Shown here one piece after another: positions 50,878 to 60,217 of a DNA stretch of 64,000 nucleotides. The DNA is taken from the NCBI GenBank assembly GCA_965544035.1, contig CBEULR010000002.1, forward strand, positions 124,001 through 188,000, in the 5' to 3' direction. This stretch comes from CBEULR01 sp965544035 (GTDB lineage: Bacteria; Bacillota; Desulfotomaculia; Desulfotomaculales; Desulforudaceae). Each line of letters opens with the position of its first letter. The stretch's first letter is position 1. Position numbers and translations under genes: made by a program. The notes beneath the pieces were generated by a model. The model was not told where the DNA came from. It worked only from the letters and a program-made list of their open reading frames with translations, and ran no database searches.

Positions 50878-53026
50878 TCCTGGCCTTTCTCCTTTCGATA
50901 TCCTTGGCATCAGGATACTCAATTCGATGGTGGAAAATACCCGTCAGCACTCTGACGAACGCCTGGCTGATGCGGTTCAGATCCTTGAAGTTCAGGTCGC
51001 ACTCTTCAAGCTGCCCGTCATCCAGTTTGGCCTTCACGATCTTCCGGACCAGACCCTCAATCTTGCCCGGCGTAGGTTCCGACAGCGAACGGCAGGCGGC
51101 TTCCACGGCATCGGCCAGCATCACGATGGCGGCCTCCCGCGTCTGGGGCTTCGGTCCCTCGTACCGGAAGTCCTCGGCCTTGACAACGTCCTTGTCGTCT
51201 TCTTCCAGCGCCTTGTGGTAGAAGTAGTTGATGATGCTGGTGCCATGGTGCTGCTCAATGATGTCGATGATCTTCGCCGGCAGCTTATGCTCCCGGGCCA
51301 TCTCCACACCGTCCTTCACGTGTGAGGTGAGGATCAGGGTGGAAAGACCGGGGGAAATCTTATCGTGCGGGTTTTCCCCGCTCATCTGGTTTTCAATGAA
51401 GAAGTACGGCCGCCTGACCTTGCCGATATCATGATAATACGCCCCGACCCGGACGGTGACCGCATCTCCGTTCACCGCCTCGGCCGCGGCCTCGGCCAGA
51501 TTGCCCACGATAATGCTGTGGTGATAGGTTCCCGGCGCTTCCAGCAAGAGCTGACGCAGCAGGGGCTGTGACGGATTGGCCAGTTCCAGGAGCTTGACCG
51601 CCGACGTAATCCGGAAGGTGCTTTCCAGGAAGGGGAGCGCCCCGTTGGCCAAGACCGATGACAACAGACCGTTGACCGTGCCCAGAACCAGGCTGGAGGT
51701 GAGCAAAAGGCCCAGCGACAGATTGGTGATCAGACCGACGGCCAGGATGGCCACGATATTCACCGCCGCCACAAACAGGCCCGCACGCACCAGATCGGTC
51801 CGCTGGCTGAGCTTCGATACACTGTAAACACCGGCGACACCGCCGATCAGTCCGACCAGCGCAAACCGGAAATCGTTCCCCGTCATGATGCCCAGAAGCG
51901 CCGCCATCACCGCGACCACCACCACCGCCAGGCGCGAGTCGATCAGGATGGCAATCAGCATTCCGGCCATAGCCACCGGAACCCCGTACCCCATGAGGTC
52001 CCCGAATTCCGGCCACTGGGTAACCTGCACCGCCACGATTATCTTGCCCAGCAGGAACACCGTGACCACGATGATCCCGATCAGGTACAGGTAGTGGAAG
52101 CTGCTGCGGTACACCTCCCGGTGCTGCCGGTAGATATAGAACAGCACCAGCCCGCACAGCAGAAGCACCATCAAGGCCACGCCGATGACGCTCTTGAAGG
52201 GAAGCGGCGGTTGCAGCAGACCCACCGCCTGCAGCTTGGCCAGGTGTTCGGCGGTCACAATCTCGCCCTCGCCGATGATCTTCTCTTCTTTTTTCACCGT
52301 TATCTGCACGGGAGCCACCTGGTCCATGGCCGCCCTCTGTAGCTGTTCGGTCATCTGGGCATTGTAGAAACCGTTGGGACGCACATACTCGTCAACCAGT
52401 CCGCGAGCCAGCACATCATAAGCATTGCTCCAGCCGGCATTCCGAATGTCTTCGTGAAGTTCCCGCTTCACTTCGGCCAGGTTCTCGGAGGTGACGCCGT
52501 GCTCCCGTTCTTCCCCGCGCTGCATGGCCCGCTCAATCATAGTGGTGAGATCCCGTTTCACCACTTCAAGACTGTCCCGGGTTCCGTCGGCCAGCGCACC
52601 CACGACCTCGTTGGGCAGGGTAAACGGCACGTTCTGTCTTATCCGCTGCATCCGCTCGGCCCGTTCCATTTCCTCATAGGAAACGGTGTCGATCAGCGCA
52701 TCCAACACCACATGGACGTCCTCGATGACGGCCGGCACCACCTGCGGGTCGAAGTCATAATGACGCGGCACCTCGGCCGCCGCCTGCCGTCTGGCTTCAT
52801 TGGTCTTCACCGTGTCCTCGAAGGTGACGGTCTGAGGCGCCTTGATGGTACTCGGCGAAGGCTGCCCGGCCGTCAGATTGACACTCCGCGGAAACAGTTC
52901 GACCGACATCAGAAAAGTCAAAACGACAAAGAAAAACAGGACCGCACCTGCACGGCGGGCCCTTTGGCTGCGGAATATATTTGTCAGAACGCCGGCGGTA
53001 TTCATTACACGGTCCCGCAGACCCAT
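50849..53026 (-). CDS. pgpH: Membrane HD-domain phosphodiesterase, PgpH type (c-di-AMP)
   Basis: 725 residues. N-terminal helix (~25-45), an extracytoplasmic 7TMR-HDED domain (~60-270), seven membrane helices (~280-480), then a cytoplasmic HD domain with YYHDIGKVRRPYFF near 530 and EHKLPAKIIDIIEQHHG. This is YqfF/PgpH architecture; characterised members hydrolyse c-di-AMP. It lies between phoH and ybeY in the conserved cluster. Length is typical. Confidence 0.94.
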   Translation of the reverse strand: MGLRDRVMNTAGVLTNIFRSQRARRAGAVLFFFVVLTFLMSVELFPRSVNLTAGQPSPSTIKAPQTVTFEDTVKTNEARRQAAAEVPRHYDFDPQVVPAVIEDVHVVLDALIDTVSYEEMERAERMQRIRQNVPFTLPNEVVGALADGTRDSLEVVKRDLTTMIERAMQRGEEREHGVTSENLAEVKRELHEDIRNAGWSNAYDVLARGLVDEYVRPNGFYNAQMTEQLQRAAMDQVAPVQITVKKEEKIIGEGEIVTAEHLAKLQAVGLLQPPLPFKSVIGVALMVLLLCGLVLFYIYRQHREVYRSSFHYLYLIGIIVVTVFLLGKIIVAVQVTQWPEFGDLMGYGVPVAMAGMLIAILIDSRLAVVVVAVMAALLGIMTGNDFRFALVGLIGGVAGVYSVSKLSQRTDLVRAGLFVAAVNIVAILAVGLITNLSLGLLLTSSLVLGTVNGLLSSVLANGALPFLESTFRITSAVKLLELANPSQPLLRQLLLEAPGTYHHSIIVGNLAEAAAEAVNGDAVTVRVGAYYHDIGKVRRPYFFIENQMSGENPHDKISPGLSTLILTSHVKDGVEMAREHKLPAKIIDIIEQHHGTSIINYFYHKALEEDDKDVVKAEDFRYEGPKPQTREAAIVMLADAVEAACRSLSEPTPGKIEGLVRKIVKAKLDDGQLEECDLNFKDLNRISQAFVRVLTGIFHHRIEYPDAKDIERRKARNGRGGKRSR

Positions 53027-53030
53027 CTCG

Positions 53031-54002
53031 TCACTCCTCTTTCACCTTCACCATCCGCTCATAGGCCTCGACAATCTCGGTAACCAGAGGATGGCGCACG
53101 GTATCGGCTCCGGTAAGATAGGCAAAACCGATCCCCGCAATACCGGTCAGAACGCTCTGCGCCTCGACCAACCCGGACTTCTGCCCCTTCGGAAGGTCGA
53201 TCTGGGTAACATCACCGGTAACCACGGCCTTGGAGCCAAACCCAAGCCTGGTGAGAAACATCTTCATCTGTTCCGGAGTTGTATTCTGCGCCTCATCCAG
53301 AATGATAAAGGCGTCTTCCAGCGTCCGCCCGCGCATGTAGGCCAAAGGGGCGATTTCAATAATATGCCTGTCCAAATAACGCTGGGTATTCTCCAAACCC
53401 AGTATATCATAAAGGCTGTCGTAAAGGGGACGCAGGTAAGGATCAACCTTGTCCTGCAGATCGCCGGGCAGAAAACCCAGTTTCTCCCCCGCTTCCACAG
53501 CCGGCCTGGTCAGAACCAGACGGCTGACCTCCTTCGCCCGCAGCGCCCGAACGGCCATTACCACCGCCAGGTAGGTCTTGCCCGTTCCAGCGGGACCGAT
53601 GGCGAACACAATATCCTTTTCCCGCATCAGCTGCACGTAGCGCTGCTGGCCCACCGTCTTGGGGCGCACCTTCTTCCCCCGCGGCGTGGTGATGATAACC
53701 TCCCGGGCAAGCCCGGGCAGGCTGGACTGTTCACCCTGCCGGACGGTGTCGATGACATAACGCACATCCTGAAGCGTCAGGTTCCGACGCTCCCGGTAAA
53801 ACGATTCCAAATGCTTGATCACGCTGCCGGCCTGCTCGGCCTGGGGCTCCGCGCCCATAATCACCAGATCACCGTTGCGGAGCACCATCCGTACACCCAG
53901 CTGCTCCTCGATCACCTTCTGATACTCGTCGTATTTCCCAAAAATTGCAGCCGCCACACCGGGGTCGCTCATCTCCATCCGGAGCTCCACCTGTTTGATC
54001 AA
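53031..54002 (-). CDS. phoH: PhoH-like ATPase
   Basis: 323 residues from a TTG behind AAGGAGG. N-terminal KH-like part, then the PhoH NTPase domain: GPAGTGKTYLA (~137), EAGEKLGFLPGDLQDKVDPY and IILDEAQNTTPEQMKMFLTR (~230). It is an RNA-associated P-loop ATPase of uncertain cellular task. Position between yqfD and pgpH is conserved in Firmicutes. Confidence 0.95.
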   Translation of the reverse strand: MIKQVELRMEMSDPGVAAAIFGKYDEYQKVIEEQLGVRMVLRNGDLVIMGAEPQAEQAGSVIKHLESFYRERRNLTLQDVRYVIDTVRQGEQSSLPGLAREVIITTPRGKKVRPKTVGQQRYVQLMREKDIVFAIGPAGTGKTYLAVVMAVRALRAKEVSRLVLTRPAVEAGEKLGFLPGDLQDKVDPYLRPLYDSLYDILGLENTQRYLDRHIIEIAPLAYMRGRTLEDAFIILDEAQNTTPEQMKMFLTRLGFGSKAVVTGDVTQIDLPKGQKSGLVEAQSVLTGIAGIGFAYLTGADTVRHPLVTEIVEAYERMVKVKEE

Positions 54003-54023
54003 TACCGGCTATAGCCTCCTTAA

Positions 54024-55253
54024 CTACTCGATGCTCTTTTCTTTACCGATATCCTCGAGAGTTTCCACAACCACCTTGACCCGGACCAAATCCTCCGTCG
54101 TACCCGTGCGGATTACCTCCACCCGCCGGTTGAGGACGGCAACACCCTCGGGAAGTTTCTCCTCCAGGTTGGCCACCGCCCGTTCCTCGGCCATCTGCAG
54201 TGCCTCGGTCCGGCTGTGCCGTTCAAGCACGGTCTTCGCTTCCCGGTAAGTAGTCGTTACTATTTCGACAGGAGCCACAAGATTCCTCCACCCGAGCTGT
54301 CTCTGAGACTCAACCTCGGAATCAAAATCCTTGAAAGAGGGCTTCCGGGGACCGGAGATCACCCACTCCCGTCCCAACAGGCGCACGGCCGTCCGCCGCT
54401 CCTCCCGGCCGGTCAGCTCCCGCCTTTCCTCGTGCAGCGGCACCTCGCCGTACTCCTCGTACCAGACCCGGGCCCGGACGATGCCACGCGCCCGCACGTA
54501 GCGCGGCTGCAGGTCCAGGATGGAGCCATCCTCCCCCTGCTGTCCTTCCAGCGGCGTCTGCGGCCAGATCTCACCGGTGATCAGCAGCTGTCCCGGGAGC
54601 ACCGTGTCACCCTCACGAACAACCGCCTGGCCGCTTAAGACCAGCACTTCCTTCACCAGCCCGGCCTTGGCCGCCAGGATGTTGGACGGTGTGTCCTCAT
54701 CGGCGGCCGGCAGTTTCTTCTCGGCGACCGAGATCCTGGCCCGTGTACCTTTAAGCTCGATACCCACCCAAGAGATGCGTTCCAGGTCATCCTTAATCCG
54801 CCGCTCAACCTCGGGCACATCGAACCGCCACTTGGAAACACCGGCGTACAGCCCGGCCTCCCGGGCCGCTTCGAGGACCTCCTGCGGTTTGATCTGGTCG
54901 GTGCCCTCAACCTCCACGAACCACACAAAGGAGGAGAGGAAATAGAGCGCGGCCAGAAAAAACAGCGCCCCCAGCGCCATCGCCTTGCGGCGCTGCATCC
55001 GCCACAGCAGGAAGGGCAGCCCGACGCGCTCCGCGACGTGAAAGCGGCTGCCGGTATGCCGGGCGATATGACGAAGCGCCCTGATCCCGGCCACCCTGGT
55101 ACGCACCCGGATCGCATCGGGTCCGATGCGTTTGATGTCCCAGAAGTGAATCCCCCGGCTGGTGGCCATGTTGATGAACCGCTCCAGGGCCTTGCCGCGG
55201 ACGATCATCGTCACATAACCGAAAAGATAAGAAAGAACCCTCAGGACAAACAA
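54024..55253 (-). CDS. yqfD: Sporulation protein YqfD
   Basis: 409 residues from a TTG behind GGGGGAGGG. One N-terminal membrane helix (~93-113, ALGALFFLAALYFLSSFVWF) after the conserved LERFINMATSRGIHFWDIKR segment, and a large outer domain with WVGIELKGTRARISVAEKKL. YqfD is a forespore/mother-cell membrane protein of endospore formers, controlled by SigE in B. subtilis. It supports the view that the host sporulates. Confidence 0.93.
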   Translation of the reverse strand: MFVLRVLSYLFGYVTMIVRGKALERFINMATSRGIHFWDIKRIGPDAIRVRTRVAGIRALRHIARHTGSRFHVAERVGLPFLLWRMQRRKAMALGALFFLAALYFLSSFVWFVEVEGTDQIKPQEVLEAAREAGLYAGVSKWRFDVPEVERRIKDDLERISWVGIELKGTRARISVAEKKLPAADEDTPSNILAAKAGLVKEVLVLSGQAVVREGDTVLPGQLLITGEIWPQTPLEGQQGEDGSILDLQPRYVRARGIVRARVWYEEYGEVPLHEERRELTGREERRTAVRLLGREWVISGPRKPSFKDFDSEVESQRQLGWRNLVAPVEIVTTTYREAKTVLERHSRTEALQMAEERAVANLEEKLPEGVAVLNRRVEVIRTGTTEDLVRVKVVVETLEDIGKEKSIE

Positions 55254-55275
55254 AGTTTACACCCTCCCCCGCCCA

Positions 55276-55302
55276 AAATCAAATCAGGGCCCGGCAGCCC
55301 TG
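55276..55302 (-). terminator. Weak terminator-like hairpin between yqfC and yqfD
   Basis: Reverse strand CAGGGC..GCCCTG followed by ATTTGATTTT, 24 bases before the yqfD ribosome binding site. A second palindrome, CCGCCT-GCCG-AGGCGG, lies just upstream. It may reduce read-through within the sporulation operon. Confidence 0.5.
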
Positions 55303-55345
55303 TCCCACTTGCGGCCGGTCTTCCGCCTGCCGAGGCGGGCCGCCT

Positions 55346-55627
55346 TCAGGTGAAGCTCAGGCTCTCAATGGCACCCTCCACACAGATCTCATCACGCTCA
55401 ATGTTGCGCAGGGTTAGATCCTGGCCCCGGACGGCGACCTCGCCGGAAGGAACGACCACCCGCACAATCTCGTTCGTGTACTCCACGATTCCGCGGTGGT
55501 TCTCAATGAAGACCTGCACGTTTCCGACCAGCACGATCCTGGGCAGATCGAGCGCCACTTCGCCGGGTATCTCAAAAATGTCGGCCACGGCGCGGCGCGC
55601 CTTGCGGCGGAAGTCGTTCCAAGCCAT
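55346..55627 (-). CDS. yqfC: Sporulation protein YqfC
   Basis: 93 residues. The segments FEIPGEVALDLPRIVLVGNV, ENHRGIVEYTNEIVRV and LRNIERDEICVEG match the YqfC/YabP family of small sporulation proteins. It precedes yqfD, as in B. subtilis. Its ribosome binding site GGGGGAGGG is part of the 3' arm of the cydC terminator stem. Confidence 0.93.
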   Translation of the reverse strand: MAWNDFRRKARRAVADIFEIPGEVALDLPRIVLVGNVQVFIENHRGIVEYTNEIVRVVVPSGEVAVRGQDLTLRNIERDEICVEGAIESLSFT

Positions 55628-55659
55628 AAGAAAACCCTCCCCCTAAACTCTATGCAGGG
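55628..55659 (-). terminator. Terminator after cydC, overlapping the yqfC ribosome binding site
   Basis: Reverse strand ACCCTCCCC...GGGGGAGGGT followed by TTTTC and then TTATG of yqfC. The same bases serve as terminator 3' arm and Shine-Dalgarno. Confidence 0.82.
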
Positions 55660-55676
55660 GAGGGTGAATTGAAAAC

Positions 55677-57401
55677 TTACAGATGATGCTGCAGGTTCCA
55701 CATCCGCCGGTAAAAACCGTTCTTCCTGATCAACTTAGCGTGCCGCCCGCGCTCGATCACCCGGCCGTGCGCCAGGACCAGTATCTCATCCATCGCCTCC
55801 AGACCGTGCAGGCGGTGCGTGATCAGCAGCGTGGTCCGACCGGCCATCAGGCGGACGATCGCCTCCATCACCTCCCGCTCGGTGACCGGATCCAGTCCGG
55901 CCGAGACCTCATCCAGCAGCAGGATCGGGGCATCCTTGAGAAGGGCCCGGGCAATGGCCAGGCGCTGCCGCTGCCCCCCGGAAAGCTTGAACCCTCTGTC
56001 TCCCAGGTAGGTATCATAGCCCTGCGGCAGGCTCTGGATGAACTCGTGGATTGAGGCCGCCCGGGCCGCCTCGATCAGTTGGTCTGCTCTAGCCCCCGGT
56101 GCGGCCAACAACAGGTTTTCCCGGACCGTAGCATTGAACAGATGGGTGTGCTGGGTGACCACACTGAACAGGCTCCGCACGTCGTCCGGCGCGTAATCCC
56201 TCAGTTCGCGTCCACCCAGGGTGATCGACCCCTGGTCGTAATCCCAAAACCGCAGCAGCAGGTTGACCAGCGTACTTTTCCCCGCACCGCTGGGACCCAC
56301 AACGGCCAGACGGGCACCCTCGGGAAGAACCAGACTCACTCCGTCCAGCACCGGGGGATCCTCCGGCCGGTAGCGGAAGCAGAGATCCCGGATATGGAGG
56401 TTATAGTTTGCCGGCCGCAGTGAGGAACCGGAACGCCCCCGCACCGCCGGGCACTTGTCGGTTACCGCAAAGATCCGGCGCGCCGCCGCCAAACCGGCCT
56501 CCAGATGGTGAAACACCATCGGCAGCGGGAGCACGGCCTCGAAAGCGGCCGAGGCCGCCAGCGCCAGCATCGCCAGATGCACCCCTTCCAGCTTCCCCTG
56601 GTGGACCAGCGGCACCGCGATTACCAGCACCGACCACATCGCCAGATGCATCGTCAGCCCGACCAGCGCATTGGATATACAGCCCACCCCCGCCGCCCGT
56701 TCCTGCACCCGGACATAGCCGCGGCTCAGCTCATCTATGCGCTTTTGCCGCTCCCCGGCCTGGTCGAAGGCCGCAATCTCCGCCATGCCCTGGATGGTGT
56801 CGACCAGATTGGCATTCAGCTCCGCGCGGGCCTCGACCATCCGCCGCCCGCTTCCCCGGCCCAGCAGTCTGACTCCCAGCGGCACAACCACGGCCCCCGA
56901 CAGAAATAAGACCAGAAAAACCAAGGCCAGACGCATCTCAAACCCGGCCAGAAAAATGAATACCCCCGCCAGAACGACCAAGGCCACCAGCGGCGGAGCC
57001 AGCACCCGCAGGTAGAACTGCTCCAGCGTGTCGACATCGGCCCCGATGCGGCTGCTAAGTTCACCGCTCCGGTTTTCGATCAGCGCCGCCGGTGCCAGCG
57101 GCTCCAGGGCGCGGTAGAACTGCACCCGGATCCCGCTCAGAATGCGGAAAGCCGCATCATGGGTGACGTAGCGCTCCAGGTAGCGAAATACCGCGCGGGA
57201 AATCCCGAAGAAGCGCACCCCCACGATGGGCTGCATCAGGTCCAACACCGGCGGGTGCAGCGCCGCGGAGGCGATGAGGAAGGCCGAGGTCGCCATCAGG
57301 CCGACGCTGCTGCCGACCGCCAGGAAGCCCAGCACGGCAGCCAGGAGCATAACTTTCCAGTATGGGGCGATCAGAGCGAGGAGGCGCAGAAAATCCTTCA
57401 C
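55677..57401 (-). CDS. cydC: Thiol reductant ABC exporter subunit CydC
   Basis: 574 residues: six-helix exporter domain (~10-310) with RYLERYVTHDAAFRILSGIR, typical of CydC, then an ATPase with Walker A VGPSGAGKSTLVNLLLRFWD (~367), signature LSGGQRQRLAIARALLK and Walker B ILLLDEVSAGLD. With CydD it exports cysteine/glutathione needed to assemble cytochrome bd. It overlaps cydD by 4 bases. Confidence 0.93.
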   Translation of the reverse strand: MKDFLRLLALIAPYWKVMLLAAVLGFLAVGSSVGLMATSAFLIASAALHPPVLDLMQPIVGVRFFGISRAVFRYLERYVTHDAAFRILSGIRVQFYRALEPLAPAALIENRSGELSSRIGADVDTLEQFYLRVLAPPLVALVVLAGVFIFLAGFEMRLALVFLVLFLSGAVVVPLGVRLLGRGSGRRMVEARAELNANLVDTIQGMAEIAAFDQAGERQKRIDELSRGYVRVQERAAGVGCISNALVGLTMHLAMWSVLVIAVPLVHQGKLEGVHLAMLALAASAAFEAVLPLPMVFHHLEAGLAAARRIFAVTDKCPAVRGRSGSSLRPANYNLHIRDLCFRYRPEDPPVLDGVSLVLPEGARLAVVGPSGAGKSTLVNLLLRFWDYDQGSITLGGRELRDYAPDDVRSLFSVVTQHTHLFNATVRENLLLAAPGARADQLIEAARAASIHEFIQSLPQGYDTYLGDRGFKLSGGQRQRLAIARALLKDAPILLLDEVSAGLDPVTEREVMEAIVRLMAGRTTLLITHRLHGLEAMDEILVLAHGRVIERGRHAKLIRKNGFYRRMWNLQHHL

Positions 57402-59137
57402 GGCGCTTTCCCTCCAAACGCGGCTGCCATCCGGTAATAGACCCTCTTCCCCGCCATAAGCTCCTCGTGCCGCCCGGTTTCGGCCACTCTTCCCCGGTCC
57501 AGCACGATGATCCGGTCAGCCCGGCGGGCGGTATACAGCCGGTGGGCGATAACCAGGACAGTCCGCCCCCGCATCAGCCGCTCCAGGGCCTCGAGCACGG
57601 TTTTCTCGCTGTCGGGGTCCAGGTGTGCCGTGGCCTCATCCATGATCAGCAGGGGCGCATCCTTCAGGAAAGCCCGGGCCACAGCCAAACGCTGGGCCTG
57701 CCCTCCGCTGAGGCGGCAACCGCCCTCCCCGACCGGGGTATCGTAACCCCGCGGGAGCCCCATGATAAACTCGTGTGCTCCGGCCGCCTTCGCCGCCGCT
57801 ACCACCTCGTCCTCGGTCGCGTAGGGCCGCCCGAAGCGGATATTGTCGGCCACGGTGCCGTAGAAGAGATACGAGTGCTGCGGCACCAGGGCGACGTGCC
57901 TGAGCCACTCCCGTGCCGGGATCCGGTCCAAGGCTACACCGTTGACTCCAATCCGGCCCCGGTCCGGTTCCAGAAAGCGCAGCAACATATGGACCACCGT
58001 GGACTTCCCGGCTCCACTGGGGCCGACCAGTGCCACACGCTCCCCGGGCCGCACGACAAAAGACACTCCCCGCAGGGCCGGGCGTGTCCCGCCGTCGTAG
58101 GCGTAGTACACGTCTTCGAAAACCAGGTGAAAAGGGGGTTCCGGCGGAGGATAAGCATCACCCGGGTCACGCCTCCGGGGAAGCGGGGTCTCCAGGATCT
58201 CGAAGATCCGCCCGGCCGCGCTCACCCCGGCCTGCCCGGCGTGAAAGCCGGAGCCCAGGAGCCGCAGGGGAAGATAGAATTCAGGGGCCAGAAGCAGCAG
58301 AAAGAAAGCGGTCTCAAAAGGGATGTGCCCGTACAACAGCCGCAGGCCGACCAGCACCGCCACCAGGGCGGTGCTGATCGTGGCGGTGAACTCCAGCACC
58401 AGGGCCGACAAGAAGGCCACCCGCATCACGCTCAGGGTGCTGTTACGGAAGTCGTCCGAGACCCGCCTGATGACCTCGGCCTGCGCCTTGCTCCGGCCGA
58501 ATATCTTGAGGGTGGTCAGCCCCTGCAGCACATCGAGGAAGTGTGCACCCATCCGGCCCAGGGCATCCCACTGACGGCGGGTCAGCACCTCCGACCACTT
58601 GGCAATCAGGTACATAAACAGCGGAATCAGGGGCGCGGTCAGGAGCAGAATCAGGCCGGAGACCGGGTCCAGCGGAAAGACGAAACCCAGGACCGCCAGC
58701 GGCAGTAGAGCAGCCAGGGCAAGCTGCGGCAGGTAACGGGCGAAGTAGGCGTCCAGCGCCTCGATCCCCTCCACCAGCGTATTGACCAGCTCACCCGTAC
58801 GCTCCCCGGCTGCGTGCACCGGCCCGAGAGCCAGTAGGTGTGACAAGAGCTTCTTCCGCAGGGAGTACTTGACCCGGGCGGCCATCCGCTGCGCGCATAC
58901 CTCACTCAGCCAGGCCAGCCCGGTACGCAGAATAATCACCCCCAGAAGAAGCATGAGCCAAGGCAGGACCCCCGTCAGCTCCAGACCGCCCAGAAAAACA
59001 CCGTCCACCACCCGGGCGAGAAGGCCCGCCTGAAGCACGGCAAGCAGTCCAGCCCCCAGCCCCAGCCCTACGGCAAGGGCCAGGAATGACCGGACCGCCC
59101 TGGTTTCCCGCAGCAAACGCTTATCAACCATCTTCAC
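57398..59137 (-). CDS. cydD: Thiol reductant ABC exporter subunit CydD
   Basis: 579 residues: exporter membrane domain with the N-terminal segment LLAVLQAGLLARVVDGVFLG and ATPase domain with VGPSGAGKSTVVHMLLRFLE (~375), LSGGQAQRLAVARAFLK and LLIMDEATAHLD. It pairs with CydC. It lies 75 bases after cydB on the same strand, giving the order cydA-cydB-cydD-cydC. Confidence 0.93.
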   Translation of the reverse strand: MKMVDKRLLRETRAVRSFLALAVGLGLGAGLLAVLQAGLLARVVDGVFLGGLELTGVLPWLMLLLGVIILRTGLAWLSEVCAQRMAARVKYSLRKKLLSHLLALGPVHAAGERTGELVNTLVEGIEALDAYFARYLPQLALAALLPLAVLGFVFPLDPVSGLILLLTAPLIPLFMYLIAKWSEVLTRRQWDALGRMGAHFLDVLQGLTTLKIFGRSKAQAEVIRRVSDDFRNSTLSVMRVAFLSALVLEFTATISTALVAVLVGLRLLYGHIPFETAFFLLLLAPEFYLPLRLLGSGFHAGQAGVSAAGRIFEILETPLPRRRDPGDAYPPPEPPFHLVFEDVYYAYDGGTRPALRGVSFVVRPGERVALVGPSGAGKSTVVHMLLRFLEPDRGRIGVNGVALDRIPAREWLRHVALVPQHSYLFYGTVADNIRFGRPYATEDEVVAAAKAAGAHEFIMGLPRGYDTPVGEGGCRLSGGQAQRLAVARAFLKDAPLLIMDEATAHLDPDSEKTVLEALERLMRGRTVLVIAHRLYTARRADRIIVLDRGRVAETGRHEELMAGKRVYYRMAAAFGGKAP

Positions 59138-59212
59138 CGTTTATCCCCCCAAAGCCCCGGCTTCAATCGGCGACCGTCTTCGGCATCGGCGGCCGCGCAC
59201 CCGGAAAACCGC

Positions 59213-60217
59213 TTAATACTCCAGGTTTTTCGCGCTCACCCGCCGACGGAAGACCCAGTAGGTCCAACCCTGGTAGAGCAGCACAACCGGCACCAGGGTC
59301 AGCGCGACGATGGTCATCACCTTCAGCGTGTATGGGCTGGAGGATGCGTTGTAGACGGTGAGGCTCCATTCCGGATTCAGGCTGGAGACCATCACCCGCG
59401 GGAACAGGCCCCGGAACAAGGCTGCCGTCGTGAGAAGAATGGTTAAGCTGTTCATAACGAAGGCCCAGCCGTATCTCCCGCGCCGCAGCAGCAGGCAGGC
59501 CGGCACGAGCGCCGCTGCCGCGCCCCAGAACACGAGTCCTGCACCCGTCTTCTGGAAGATATCAGTCTGACTGTAGCTCAGGAGGATCAGCCCGACCAGT
59601 GCCGGCACGGCCAGCCCGCCCGCGACCGATGCCGCCCGGCGGGCTCTCTCCAGCACCGCCCCCTCAGTCTTCAGGGTCAGAAACAGACCGCCCTGGAAGG
59701 TGAAAAGCATGAGGGTGGTCAGGCCGCCCACCAGGGTATAAACGGAAAGCAGTTCCCAGAAGCCGGCCGCGTACTGCATATTCTGATCGATGGGCACTCC
59801 CCGGACCAGATTGGTGATCGCCACCCCCCAAAGCAGGGCGGGGACCAGACTGCCGATGAAGATCATCCAGTCCCAGGTGCGGCGCCAGGCCGGATGACTG
59901 TCCTTGCTGCGAAACTCGAAGGCCACACCCCGGACGATCAGCGCCAGCAGCATCAAAAAGAGTGCCAGGTAGAACCCGCTGAAGAGAGTTGCGTACCAGT
60001 GCGGAAAGGCTGCAAAAATAGCGCCGCCCGCGGTGATCAGCCAGACCTCGTTGCCGTCCCAAACCGGTCCGATGGTGTTGATGGCCACCCTGCGCTCAAC
60101 ATCGTTCTTCCCCACAAACGGCAGCAGGGTGCCGACACCGTAATCAAATCCCTCCAGGATGAAGTAGCCGACAAAGAGCACGGTAATCAGCACGAACCAG
60201 AGGATGTTCAGGTCCAT
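59213..60217 (-). CDS. cydB: Cytochrome bd oxidase subunit II
   Basis: 334 residues, eight to nine membrane helices. The start LWFVLITVLFVGYFILEGFD and the loop GPVWDGNEVWLITAGGAIFAAFPHWYA are diagnostic of CydB. With CydA it forms the quinol:O2 oxidoreductase. It overlaps cydA by 10 bases. Confidence 0.96.
   Translation of the reverse strand: MDLNILWFVLITVLFVGYFILEGFDYGVGTLLPFVGKNDVERRVAINTIGPVWDGNEVWLITAGGAIFAAFPHWYATLFSGFYLALFLMLLALIVRGVAFEFRSKDSHPAWRRTWDWMIFIGSLVPALLWGVAITNLVRGVPIDQNMQYAAGFWELLSVYTLVGGLTTLMLFTFQGGLFLTLKTEGAVLERARRAASVAGGLAVPALVGLILLSYSQTDIFQKTGAGLVFWGAAAALVPACLLLRRGRYGWAFVMNSLTILLTTAALFRGLFPRVMVSSLNPEWSLTVYNASSSPYTLKVMTIVALTLVPVVLLYQGWTYWVFRRRVSAKNLEY

Noticed and set aside
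57362..58708. 448-codon open frame antisense to cydD
   Set aside because: Low-complexity Arg/Gly/Gln-rich translation opposite a complete ABC exporter.
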